Positions 1 to 8,557 of a stretch of 48,771 nucleotides of DNA are shown here, in pieces. Source of the DNA: Vicinamibacteria bacterium (GTDB taxonomy: Bacteria > Acidobacteriota > Vicinamibacteria > Fen-336); NCBI GenBank assembly GCA_025923995.1, contig JAICEW010000007.1, forward strand, positions 1-48,771, in the 5' to 3' direction. Made by a program: the position numbers and the translations under genes. Under the pieces are notes generated by a model, which saw nothing but the letters and a program-made list of their open reading frames with translations, searched no databases and was not told the DNA's origin. Numbering within the stretch: position 1 is the first letter of the stretch; the number at the start of each line of letters is the position of its first letter.

Positions 1-394
1 CCGAGCCGTTCAGGGTCAGCACGCCGTCCTGCACGCCCGCGCCCACGCTGTCGAACACGCCATAGTTGACCGAGCGCAGGATCGTGTCCCGCACCGCCTT
101 CAGCAGCTGCGCGTCCGAGCGCTCCTGCTCGGGGACCACGCGCAGCCGGTTGTCGACGTTCTTCGTCTCCTTGCGGGCGGCCTTCTCCACCTCGCGCTGC
201 GCGCGCACGGTGAGCACCGCGCCGTCCAGGACAGCCCGGTCGCCCTCCGACGACACGCGGATGTCGCCCTGCGCGAACAGGCCGGCCTTCTCCAGGCGCT
301 TCTCGATCTTCTGGGCCAGGCCCGAGTCGTCGGCCAGGGCAGGCAGGGCCGCGGCGACCATCGCCACCGCCGCCAGGCTCCACTTGCGGATCAT
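1..394 (-). CDS. BON-domain periplasmic protein, C-terminus cut by window edge
   Basis: The reverse strand encodes at least 131 residues and runs off the left edge. The first 21 residues (MIRKWSLAAVAMVAAALPA) form a signal peptide ending near ALA. Residues 24-87 look like a BON domain: amphipathic helix (LAQKIEKRLEKAG), a strand pair with GDRAVLDGAV, then the helix REVEKAARKE and an NVDNRLRVV strand. A second BON repeat starts around residue 93 and is interrupted by the edge. BON domains (OsmY type) bind envelope or lipid surfaces and usually occur in pairs. The ATG at 394 has a good AGGAGG ribosome binding site eight bases upstream. The gene is complete at the N-terminus only. Partner and exact role are unknown. 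Confidence 0.8.
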   Translation of the reverse strand, partial: MIRKWSLAAVAMVAAALPALADDSGLAQKIEKRLEKAGLFAQGDIRVSSEGDRAVLDGAVLTVRAQREVEKAARKETKNVDNRLRVVPEQERSDAQLLKAVRDTILRSVNYGVFDSVGAGVQDGVLTLNGS

Positions 395-566
395 GTCCGT
401 CCTCCTGTGGCGCTCGCCCCCACGAGCACCCGACTGAGCTACGTAGCAAGGGCACTGCCACGGCTCGGGCGCGCGTCAAAGGAGGTCAACCCACGGGAGG
501 ACACGGCTTTGCAGGGACGGTCGTGTGCCCGATCACAGGAACGCTGTGTCCTGCGGCGAGGACGCG

Positions 567-1169
567 TCAGGACGCCGGCTCGACCCCCTCGACGCGCGGC
601 CACTTGAGGCGGAAGATGCAGGCCGGCCGGCCGTCGCACTGGCAGGCGCGCTCGTGGACCTCGACGGGCCCGCCGGTGAGCAGCTCCACCGCGGCGCGCA
701 GGTAGCCGCGCGAGCCGCGGCAGTACACCTCGTCCACCTCGGGGAAGTCGCGCGCGGACAGCTCGCCCTCGGTGAAGCCCAGCCGCCGGTACTCGAACCG
801 CCCGAACGTGGTGAGCCGCTCGTGCTCGTCCGCGAGGCGCGAGAGGAAGCCGTGCACGTTCACCAGCCGCGCGTGCTCGCCCAGCAGGTCGGTGCGGTGG
901 CGCGCGGAGACCGCCCCCAGCCGCTCGAAGAGGCCGGGATCGTCCGGCGCCAGCTGCCGGGCGATGCACCGGTCGAGCGTGTTCAGGCTGCGGAACGGGT
1001 ACCAGGCGTCGCGGTCGAGGCCCGAGAGACGCGCGCGCTCCTCGGGAGGAAGCGCCGCCATGACCCTGGCCAGCGCCTCGTAGCCGTAGTACTCGCGGAC
1101 GTACTCGAAGCGGACGTGGAAGAAGTGCCCCTTGAGGCAGGGGCCGGGCGGCGGGCCGGGCTCGCTCAC
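567..1169 (-). CDS. V4R-like (4-vinyl reductase type) small-molecule-binding protein
   Basis: This protein has 200 residues, a GTG start and no signal peptide, so it is probably cytoplasmic. The C-terminal third has the V4R look: a strand/turn segment (DEVYCRGSRGYLRAAVELL), then VEVHERACQCDGRPACIFRL with two to three cysteines before a final aromatic strand. In the family these cysteines sit near a bound metal or ligand, and V4R domains act as sensor or binding modules in regulators and in bacteriochlorophyll synthesis. The N-terminal helical part resembles the roughly 200-residue paralogous proteins of myxobacteria and relatives (TIGR02265/DUF2378-like). That similarity is from memory and is weak. 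No DNA-binding or enzymatic domain is fused, so it may act as a stand-alone sensor. The gene is monocistronic, with a TATAAT element 40 bases upstream. Confidence 0.6.
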   Translation of the reverse strand: MSEPGPPPGPCLKGHFFHVRFEYVREYYGYEALARVMAALPPEERARLSGLDRDAWYPFRSLNTLDRCIARQLAPDDPGLFERLGAVSARHRTDLLGEHARLVNVHGFLSRLADEHERLTTFGRFEYRRLGFTEGELSARDFPEVDEVYCRGSRGYLRAAVELLTGGPVEVHERACQCDGRPACIFRLKWPRVEGVEPAS

Positions 1170-1207
1170 GGCTGCTCGCGCATCTTCGGGACGAGAACCC
1201 TGGATGC

Positions 1208-1213
1208 ATTATA
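1208..1213 (-). promoter_or_regulatory. -10 element (TATAAT) for the V4R-like gene
   Basis: The minus strand reads a perfect TATAAT here, about 38 bases before the GTG at 1169. No convincing -35 lies 17-18 bases upstream (AGGACG or AAGGAC). The assignment rests on the -10 and its position. Confidence 0.45.
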
Positions 1214-1235
1214 TGTCCCCCGGTCGGACCCGTCC

Positions 1236-1265
1236 TTGACCCCGGGCGGCGCCTCGCACTACTTT
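1236..1265 (+). promoter_or_regulatory. Candidate promoter of the SDR operon (leaderless)
   Basis: TTGACC (1236-1241), an 18-base spacer and TACTTT (1260-1265). The -10-like hexamer ends seven bases before the ATG at 1273, so the transcript would start at or next to the start codon. No Shine-Dalgarno sequence precedes that ATG, which fits leaderless initiation. Confidence 0.4.
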
Positions 1266-1272
1266 GAGCCGC

Positions 1273-2049
1273 ATGAGCGGACTGGCCGGGAAGCGGGCGC
1301 TGGTGACGGGCGGCGGCCGCGGCATCGGACGCGCGGTCGCCCTGGACCTGGCCCGCGCGGGCGTGGCGGTGGCGGTCGCGTCGCGCACCGCGGCCGAGCG
1401 CGACGCGGTCCGGGCCGAGGTGGAGGCGCTGGGAGTCACCGCGGCCGCGGTGCCCTGCGACGTCTCGCGCGTCGACGACGTGCGCGAGATGTTCCGCCTG
1501 GCGCGCGCCGCGCTGGGCCGCGTCGACATCCTGGTGAACGGCGCGGGCGTGGCCCCCTCCGCCCCCCTGGTCAAGACGCCGGACGACATGTGGCACGCGG
1601 CCCTGCAGACGAATCTCTCGGGCGCCTTCTACTGCCTGCGCGAGGCGCTGCCCGAGATGGCGCAGCGCGGCTGGGGACGCGCGATCAACGTGGCCTCGAT
1701 CGCGGGCAAGACCGGCAACCCGTACATCGCCGCCTACTCGGCCAGCAAACACGGCCTGCTGGGCCTCACCAAGGTGGCCGCGCTGGAGATGGCGGAGCAC
1801 GGCGTGACGGTGAACGCGGTCTGCCCCGGGTACGTGGACACGCCGATGACGGACGCGGGGGTCGCGCGCATGGCGGAGAAGACGGGCCGGCCGGCCGCCG
1901 AGATCCGCAAGCGGATCGAGGACATGAGCCCCCAGAAGCGCCTCGTCAGCTCCGAGGAGGTCTCGGCGCTCGTGCTGTTCCTGTGCGGCGACGCCGCGCG
2001 CGGGATCACGGGACAGGCGCTCAGCATCGACGGCGGCACGGTGGTGTGA
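1273..2049 (+). CDS. SDR-family NAD(P)-dependent oxidoreductase (3-hydroxyacyl-CoA dehydrogenase-like)
   Basis: This is a classical short-chain dehydrogenase of 258 residues. It shows the Rossmann motif TGGGRGIG near residue 13, NGAG near residue 88, a catalytic serine in NVASIAG, and YSASK with the catalytic Tyr and Lys near residues 155-159. The C-terminal IDGGTVV is typical of the 3-hydroxybutyrate or 3-oxoacyl dehydrogenase branch. In this operon it most plausibly oxidises a 3-hydroxyacyl-CoA made from a ring-opened or reduced aromatic acid. An in-frame TTG lies at 1264. I prefer the ATG at 1273 because a TANNNT element sits just upstream and neither start has a Shine-Dalgarno sequence. 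The stop overlaps the next ATG by one base. The family is certain; the substrate is inferred from context. Confidence 0.9.
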   Translation: MSGLAGKRALVTGGGRGIGRAVALDLARAGVAVAVASRTAAERDAVRAEVEALGVTAAAVPCDVSRVDDVREMFRLARAALGRVDILVNGAGVAPSAPLVKTPDDMWHAALQTNLSGAFYCLREALPEMAQRGWGRAINVASIAGKTGNPYIAAYSASKHGLLGLTKVAALEMAEHGVTVNAVCPGYVDTPMTDAGVARMAEKTGRPAAEIRKRIEDMSPQKRLVSSEEVSALVLFLCGDAARGITGQALSIDGGTVV

Positions 2050-2444
2050 TGGCGAAGCTCACGCCGGTCAATCCCGACTCGCTGGCGCGCCCGGTCGGCT
2101 TCAGCCACGGCATGAAGGGCTCCGGCGACCTGGTGTTCGTCGCCGGCCAGATCGGCTGGAACCGCGAGGGCCGGATGGTGTCGGACGACCTCGCCCTCCA
2201 GTTCGCGCAGGCCCTCGAGAACGTCCTCGACGTCGTGTGGGCGGCGGGCGGCTCCCCCACCTCGGTGGCGCGCATGACCGTCTACGTGACGGACAAGGCC
2301 GACTACGTCCGCAAGCGCAAGGCGATCGGCGAGGCCTGGCGCAAGCGCATGGGCAGACACTACCCGGCCATGGCGCTGGTCGAGGTGGTGGCGCTGGTGG
2401 AGGACGACGCCAAGGTCGAGATCGAGGCGACCGCGGTCCTGTGA
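2049..2444 (+). CDS. RidA-family (YjgF/YER057c/UK114) enamine/imine deaminase
   Basis: This protein of 131 residues has the RidA fold. It starts with a phosphate-binding region (ARPVGFSHGMKGSGDLVFVAGQ), followed by QFAQALENVLDVVWAAGG, MTVYVTD and a C-terminal VEIEATAV strand. The conserved Arg expected near residue 105 is not obvious (RMGRHYPAMALVEV contains the candidate), so it may belong to a RidA subgroup rather than archetypal RidA. RidA proteins hydrolyse reactive enamines and imines and release ammonia. Its place between an SDR and a crotonase-fold enzyme suggests that the pathway passes through an enamine or imine intermediate, as expected for an amino-aromatic acid. The ATG overlaps the SDR stop (TGATG), and its own stop lies inside the next GTG start. 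Confidence 0.88.
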   Translation: MAKLTPVNPDSLARPVGFSHGMKGSGDLVFVAGQIGWNREGRMVSDDLALQFAQALENVLDVVWAAGGSPTSVARMTVYVTDKADYVRKRKAIGEAWRKRMGRHYPAMALVEVVALVEDDAKVEIEATAVL

Positions 2445-3241
2445 CCCCGAGGTCCTTCCGTTACGAAGAGGCGGGCGGCGTCGCCACCATCACCCTCGAC
2501 CGCCCGCAGGCCCTCAACGCGCTGACGTTCGAGGTCTACCGCGAGCTGACCGACACCTTCCGCGGGCTGGCCGGCCGCGCCTCGGTGCGCGCGGTCGTGC
2601 TGACAGGCGCCGGTAACGCGTTCTGTACCGGCGGCGACGTGAAGGAGATCATCGGGGAGCTGCTGCACCGCGACGCCGCGGGGCTGCTCGAGTTCACCCG
2701 ACTCACCTGCGACCTGGTCCGCGCGATGCGCGCGCTGCCCCGGCCCATCGTGGCGTCGCTCAACGGGACGGTGGCCGGCGCGGGCGCGGCCATCGCGGTC
2801 GCCTCCGACCTGCGCGTCGCGGCCGACACCGCGCGCATCGCGTTCCTGTTCGTCAAGGTCGGCCTGGCGGGGGCGGACATGGGCTGCGCCCACCTGCTGC
2901 CCCGCATCGTGGGGCTGGGGCGCGCGACCGAGCTGCTGATGACGGGCGCGTTCGTCGACGCGGACGAGGCGCACCGCATCGGCCTCTACAACCGCGTGGT
3001 GCCGCTCGCCCGCCTGGGGGAGGAGACGTCCGCGCTGGCGGCGACACTGGCCCGCGGGCCGGCCGCGGGCCTGGCCCAGACCAAGGACGCGCTCAACCGC
3101 GAGCTGCACATGGACCTGGAGGCGGCGCTGGACCACGAGGCGCGCGTGCAGGCGGAGCTGATGGCGGAGCCGGACTTCCACGAGGGCTTCGCCGCGTTCA
3201 TGGAGAAGCGCAGGCCGCGGTTCAAGGGCGCGCCCGAATGA
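2441..3241 (+). CDS. Enoyl-CoA hydratase/isomerase (crotonase) family protein lacking both hydratase glutamates
   Basis: This protein of 266 residues has a crotonase fold: ITLDRPQALNAL at 17-28, an oxyanion-hole region FCTGGDVKE at 61-69, and NGTVAGAGAAIAVASD at 108-123. By my alignment the two catalytic glutamates of rat enoyl-CoA hydratase (E144, E164) are replaced by Ala117 and about Phe137. Asp146 in GADMG matches the Asp204 position of dienoyl-CoA isomerase. A plain hydratase role is therefore doubtful. An isomerase, hydrolase or ring-modifying reaction is more likely. Crotonase-like proteins of this kind occur beside SDR, RidA and acyl-CoA dehydrogenase genes in aerobic 2-aminobenzoyl-CoA clusters (abm genes of Azoarcus evansii); I recall this and did not search it. 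The GTG start overlaps the RidA stop (GTGA). Confidence 0.87.
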   Translation: MTPRSFRYEEAGGVATITLDRPQALNALTFEVYRELTDTFRGLAGRASVRAVVLTGAGNAFCTGGDVKEIIGELLHRDAAGLLEFTRLTCDLVRAMRALPRPIVASLNGTVAGAGAAIAVASDLRVAADTARIAFLFVKVGLAGADMGCAHLLPRIVGLGRATELLMTGAFVDADEAHRIGLYNRVVPLARLGEETSALAATLARGPAAGLAQTKDALNRELHMDLEAALDHEARVQAELMAEPDFHEGFAAFMEKRRPRFKGAPE

Positions 3242-4371
3242 CGCCACGCGAGCCGTTCTTCGACGAGCCACACCGCGCGCTGGCCAGCCTCGTGCGGGCG
3301 TTCGGCGACAAGTACCTGCGCGCGTCAGGTCCCGACGAGACCGACCCCGACGGCCGCACCCGCGAGCTCGTGCGCCGGCTGGCCGACGCGCACATCCTCG
3401 AGTGGGCGGTGCCCCCGCCCTACGGGAGCATGGACCTGCGCGGCCTGGTGGCCGTGCGCGAGGGGCTGGCCTACTTCTCGTCGCTGGCCGACACCGCGTT
3501 CGCGATGCAGGGGCTGGGGTCGTACCCGCTCAGCAAGGCCGGCAGCGACGTGCAGAGGAACCGCTGGCTGCCCGAGGTGGCCCGCGGGAGCGTGATCTGC
3601 GGCTTCGCCGTGACCGAGCCGGAGGCCGGATCGGACCTGGCGGCCATCCGCACGCGGGCCACGCGCGAGGGGTCGATCTTCCGGCTGCGCGGCGTCAAGA
3701 CGTTCATCTCGAACGCCGGCCTCGCGGGCCTCTACACCGTGCTGGCCCGCACCGGCGAGGGCGACGGCCACGACGGGCTCTCGATGTTCCTGGTCGACGC
3801 GGACGCGCCCGGCCTGGGGATCAAGCCGCTCGAGGCCATGGCGCCCCACCCGCTGGGCGAGATCCGCTTCGAGGAGACCCCGGCGGTGCTCCTGGGTGAG
3901 GAGGGCAAGGGCTACAACCTGGCGCTCGCCACCCTGGAGACGTTCCGGGCCAGCGTGGGCGCGGCCGCGTGTGGCCTGGCCGCGCGTGCGCTCGACGAGG
4001 CGCTGCGCTGGACGCAGGTGCGCCGCCAGTTCGGACGGCCGCTCTCCGAGTTCCAGGCGACGCAGATGGCCCTCGCGGAGATGCACGTCGAGCTGGAGGC
4101 CGCGCGCGCGCTGGTCCGGCACGCCGCCTGGCTGCGCGACCAGGGCGAGCCGCGCATCCCGAAGGAGGCGGCGGCGGCCAAGCTCTACGCGACGGAGGCG
4201 GCCCAGCGCGTGGTGGACCGCGCCTTGCAACTGCATGGAGGGCAGGGCCTGATGCGCGGCTCGACGCCGGAGCGGCTGTACCGCGAGGTGCGGGCGCTGC
4301 GCATCTACGAGGGCACGAGCGAGATCCAGAAGCTCGTGATCGCGCGGCACCTGCTCAAGGAATCACGCTAG
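3238..4371 (+). CDS. Acyl-CoA dehydrogenase family protein
   Basis: This 377-residue flavoprotein shows the acyl-CoA dehydrogenase signatures: FAVTEPEAGSD near 121-132, FISNAG around 156, RRQFGRPLSEFQATQ near 260, LQLHGGQG near 328, and YEGTSEIQ at 357-364. Glu358 occupies the position of the catalytic base of medium-chain acyl-CoA dehydrogenase. The enzyme would remove hydrogens from C2-C3 of an acyl-CoA and pass electrons to ETF, which is not encoded here. ATGA overlaps the previous stop, so it is the fourth gene of a coupled operon. In related aromatic-acid clusters such enzymes act on cyclic or ring-derived CoA esters. The substrate here is unknown. Confidence 0.93.
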   Translation: MTPREPFFDEPHRALASLVRAFGDKYLRASGPDETDPDGRTRELVRRLADAHILEWAVPPPYGSMDLRGLVAVREGLAYFSSLADTAFAMQGLGSYPLSKAGSDVQRNRWLPEVARGSVICGFAVTEPEAGSDLAAIRTRATREGSIFRLRGVKTFISNAGLAGLYTVLARTGEGDGHDGLSMFLVDADAPGLGIKPLEAMAPHPLGEIRFEETPAVLLGEEGKGYNLALATLETFRASVGAAACGLAARALDEALRWTQVRRQFGRPLSEFQATQMALAEMHVELEAARALVRHAAWLRDQGEPRIPKEAAAAKLYATEAAQRVVDRALQLHGGQGLMRGSTPERLYREVRALRIYEGTSEIQKLVIARHLLKESR

Positions 4372-4385
4372 AGGGACACGAAACC

Positions 4386-4846
4386 ATGGGACGCATCGTC
4401 GATCTGTTCGGTGAGGTGGCGGCGGAAGCGGACGAGGGGACGGAGGGCCTGGTCCTGGGTCCCGAGGCCTGGGAGCGGCTGCGCCAGGACTGGCGCGACG
4501 AGGACATCGAGGACGCCCTCACGCTGGTGCACGAGAGCCTGCTCCAGGGCGAGCTGGTGGACTCGGCCGACAGCCTGTCCGCGCGCCTGGTGGAGGTGCT
4601 GGGGGCGTTCGGCGCGGCGGCGGCGTTCAAGGAGGCCGAGGCCGGCCGCGGCGCGCTCTCCCTCGACGTCATCGGTCACCTGGCGCGGCGGGTGGCCCGC
4701 CTGGAGGAGATCCTCGCGGTCTTCCGCGACGGCGCACCGCCGGACCGGCGCCGGTTCGACGAGCTCCAGCGTCGCCTGATGGACGTCGGGATCGAGGACG
4801 AGATGGAGCGCGGGCGGGAGGACGACGCGGAGGCGGACGAGGAGGA

Positions 4847-4850
<4 letters not shown>
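4386..4850 (+). CDS. Unknown acidic, mostly helical protein
   Basis: I do not recognise this 154-residue protein. It begins 14 bases after the acyl-CoA dehydrogenase stop (ATG in aaaccATGGG) and its stop overlaps the GTG of the next gene, so it clearly belongs to the operon. It has no signal peptide, membrane segment or cysteine. The sequence looks all-helical: VLGPEAWERLRQDWRDEDIE, then DALTLVHESLLQGELVDSAD, an alanine-rich helix and HLARRVARLEEILAVFR. It ends in a strongly acidic tail of about 25 residues (EDDAEADEEE). The second helix is rich in Asp, Glu and Trp. It may be a small partner or stabilising subunit for one of the flanking flavoenzymes. That is inference from position only. Confidence 0.8.
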
Positions 4851-6188
<1,338 letters not shown>

Positions 6189-6196
<8 letters not shown>

Positions 6197-6208
6197 AGTA
6201 GCGGCACC
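6189..6208 (+). promoter_or_regulatory. Dyad around a -10-like hexamer at the OYE stop / secreted-protein start
   Basis: GGTGC and GCACC (5-base arms) flank a 10-base centre that contains the OYE stop codon and TAGAGT (6194-6199). TAGAGT ends nine bases before the TTG at 6209, and no Shine-Dalgarno sequence is present. It could be a leaderless promoter with an operator, or a short hairpin ending the upstream operon. Confidence 0.3.
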
Positions 6209-8476
6209 TTGCGATCGCCCCGCCGAGGGTCCGCTGCCTGGGCGTTGACCGTGCTGGCCTCCGCCGCGATCGCTTCGGCCGCCGACATGCGGTCGACGGA
6301 CGAGGCGCCGGCCGGGGCCGGGACCGCTCTGCGGTTCTTCGGCAACGGGGCGTTCGAGGAGAACCAGGTCAAGATCCGCATCGACGCGCCGGCCGTGCCC
6401 GCGGACATCGGCGTCGGGAACTTCACCCTCGAGTTCTGGATGAAGGCGCTGCCCGGCGAGAACGTGTCGCCGTCGTGTGTCCCCGGTGGGTCCAACTGGA
6501 TCAACGGCAACATCATCATCGACCGGGACGTCTTCGGGAACGGCGACTACGGCGACTACGGCGTGTCGCTGGCCGACGGCCGCCTGGCGGTCGGCGCCAG
6601 CTTCCAGCAGTCCGGCGGCGGCTATTTCGAGACGACGTTCTGCGGGAGCCGCGTGGTCGCCGACGGCGCGTGGCACCACGTCGCGGTGTCGCGCTGGGGC
6701 GGAGGGTTGAGCGTCTTCGTGGACACCTTCCACGACGGCGGCGTCCCGGTCGGCCTCGGCGACTACACCTACCGCGACGGGCGGCCGACGAGCCATCCCG
6801 GCTCGGACCCCTTCCTCGTCATCGGTGCGGAGAAGCACTTCGGCGCCACCGGCTGGAGCGGCTTCTCGGGGTGGATCGACGAGGTCCGGCTGTCCAGCCC
6901 GGAAAGATACTGCCAGGACTTCGGGCGGCCGACGGAACCGTTCGTCCCCGACCCATGGACGAAAGCCCTCTACCACTTCGACGAAGGCGCGGGGGACCTG
7001 ATCGGCGACTCCTCGGGCGCGCCCGGGGGCCCCAGCCACGGCGTCCGTCACTTCGGGGGGAGTCCGGCAGGCCCCGTCTGGGTGCCGTCCGACGCGCCCC
7101 TTTCGGGCTTCCAGAGCGTGCGCGTGGCCTTCGTCGCCGCGGCCAGCTCGGCCGTCGAGTCCAGCGGCACGGCGGACTACTCGCTCCTGTGGACCACGTC
7201 GGACGGCGCGCCCACGCAGCGTCCTCAGAACATCGCGATCCGCGTCCGGCCCGGCACCGCCACGCCGGTCCTGGACTACACACCGCTCGACCTCGAGGTG
7301 GTCTCTCCCGCTGGTCTCCCCAGCGGGCACGTCACGAGCCTCAACGTGCCGCTCGCGCACGACGTGCTCGACGAGGACGACGAGACCTTCGTCGTCGACC
7401 TCATCGCGATCTGCGGCGCCAACGGCGGCACGCCGTCCAGCCACACGGTGACCATCCTCGACGACGACCCCCTGCCCACGGTCTCTTCGGGAGACTGCAC
7501 GGTCGCGGAGGGTGACGCGGGAACGACGCCGTGCACGCCGACCATCCGCCTGGGTCCGGCCAGCGGGCGCGAGGTCACGGTCGACTACGCGACGGCGAGC
7601 GGGACGGCGACGGCCGGAAGCGACTTCCAGCCCGTGTCGGGCACGCTCACGCTCCCGGCCGGCGCCGTCGAGGGCACGGTTCCCGTGACCGTCGTGGGCG
7701 ACACCGTTGCCGAGCTGGACGAGAGCTTCTCGTTGCAGCTCCTCGCGTCCACGACCGCCTTCATCGACGACGGCGTCGGCTCCGGCACCATCGTGGACGA
7801 CGACTCCCGACCGGTGCCGGGCAACGAGCTCTCCCACGCAAGCGTGCTCCACGCCGATCTGGCCGGAGGAGCTCCCGACCTCTACCGGATCAGCCAGGCG
7901 CCCTTCACCTCCTTCGAGGTGGCGATCGACGAGGCCAGCGGCGACGCCGGCCTCGTGCTGGAGCGGCTGGGCCCGGACGGGACGACCGTCCTCCAGGCCG
8001 CGGCCGCCGTGGGGACCGGCACCGCTCGCAGCCTGCGCTGGGAGAACACGGTGGACGCGACGATCACGACGCAGTACCTGCGGGTGCGCGCGACCGGATG
8101 CACGGTCCCTTGCGCGGCCGACGACACCTACCGCCTGCGCGTGCTGGAGACCACCGGACGCATCTCGCGCTTCAACAACGGCGGATCGCAGGTCACGACG
8201 CTGCTCCTGCAGAACACCCGCGCGGAGCCGATCGGTGGACACGCGCACTTCTGGCTCGCCAGCGGGACGCTGTTGGCGAGCGTGCCGTTCACGCTGGACC
8301 CGCGAGGCCTCCTGAAGCTGGAGACGTGGGCCCAGATCCCCATCCTCGCTGGACACAGCGGGACCGTCACGGTCACGCACGACGGCGGCTACGGCGGACT
8401 GGCCGGCAAGACCGGGCTGCTGGAGCCGGCGACCGGCTTCAGCTTCGACGCCCTCCTCACGTACCGCGATCACTGA
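6209..8476 (+). CDS. Secreted LamG + Calx-beta protein with shared C-terminal domain (CTD)
   Basis: The TTG start gives 755 residues with a signal peptide (MRSPRRGSAAWALTVLASAA). Residues about 38-240 form a concanavalin/LamG-like jelly roll (FTLEFWMKA, GAWHHVAVSRW, GWIDEVRLSS), usually carbohydrate-binding. Two Calx-beta-type repeats follow (about 300-420 and 425-530), with DEDDETFVVDL and ELDESFSLQL at the calcium-binding turns. Residues 539-755 are the CTD shared with five other proteins here: SYE-type strand, CTVPC (CX3C) then ADDTYRLR, RFNNGG, and LEPATGFSFD near the stop. The protein would act outside the cell, perhaps binding polysaccharide. It starts 12 bases after the OYE gene but has no functional tie to it. 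The TTG choice rests on the signal peptide. Confidence 0.85.
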   Translation: MRSPRRGSAAWALTVLASAAIASAADMRSTDEAPAGAGTALRFFGNGAFEENQVKIRIDAPAVPADIGVGNFTLEFWMKALPGENVSPSCVPGGSNWINGNIIIDRDVFGNGDYGDYGVSLADGRLAVGASFQQSGGGYFETTFCGSRVVADGAWHHVAVSRWGGGLSVFVDTFHDGGVPVGLGDYTYRDGRPTSHPGSDPFLVIGAEKHFGATGWSGFSGWIDEVRLSSPERYCQDFGRPTEPFVPDPWTKALYHFDEGAGDLIGDSSGAPGGPSHGVRHFGGSPAGPVWVPSDAPLSGFQSVRVAFVAAASSAVESSGTADYSLLWTTSDGAPTQRPQNIAIRVRPGTATPVLDYTPLDLEVVSPAGLPSGHVTSLNVPLAHDVLDEDDETFVVDLIAICGANGGTPSSHTVTILDDDPLPTVSSGDCTVAEGDAGTTPCTPTIRLGPASGREVTVDYATASGTATAGSDFQPVSGTLTLPAGAVEGTVPVTVVGDTVAELDESFSLQLLASTTAFIDDGVGSGTIVDDDSRPVPGNELSHASVLHADLAGGAPDLYRISQAPFTSFEVAIDEASGDAGLVLERLGPDGTTVLQAAAAVGTGTARSLRWENTVDATITTQYLRVRATGCTVPCAADDTYRLRVLETTGRISRFNNGGSQVTTLLLQNTRAEPIGGHAHFWLASGTLLASVPFTLDPRGLLKLETWAQIPILAGHSGTVTVTHDGGYGGLAGKTGLLEPATGFSFDALLTYRDH

Positions 8477-8526
8477 CGGCGCGCGCCCCGCTCGAGGGCC
8501 TCGCCCGCGAGCCCGCGGAGTGATAT

Positions 8527-8551
8527 CCGTCACAAAGTGACGGCCTATACT
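8527..8551 (+). promoter_or_regulatory. 17-bp perfect palindrome plus -10 of a leaderless secreted-enzyme gene
   Basis: CCGTCACAAAGTGACGG (8527-8543) is a perfect 7+3+7 dyad. TATACT (8546-8551), one base off the consensus -10, follows directly. The ATG at 8558 is only six bases downstream, so transcription should start at the ATG. The dyad covers the -35 to -10 space, which suits a repressor operator or a MerR-like activator site. This arrangement is seen in the sequence; the regulator is unknown. Confidence 0.55.
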
Positions 8552-8557
8552 GCGCGG

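Noticed and set aside
567-1169. Plus-strand frame 525-2444 crossing the V4R-like gene and the SDR gene
   Set aside because: Only its last 131 codons (RidA) are real. The rest is antisense or off-frame to genes with recognisable motifs.
7823-8476. CTD as an autotransporter barrel or a PEP-CTERM/LPXTG-type anchor
   Set aside because: The domain is too short for a 12-strand barrel, does not end in an aromatic residue, and has no hydrophobic helix followed by Arg/Lys. None of the six copies shows an LPXTG-like or PEP motif.
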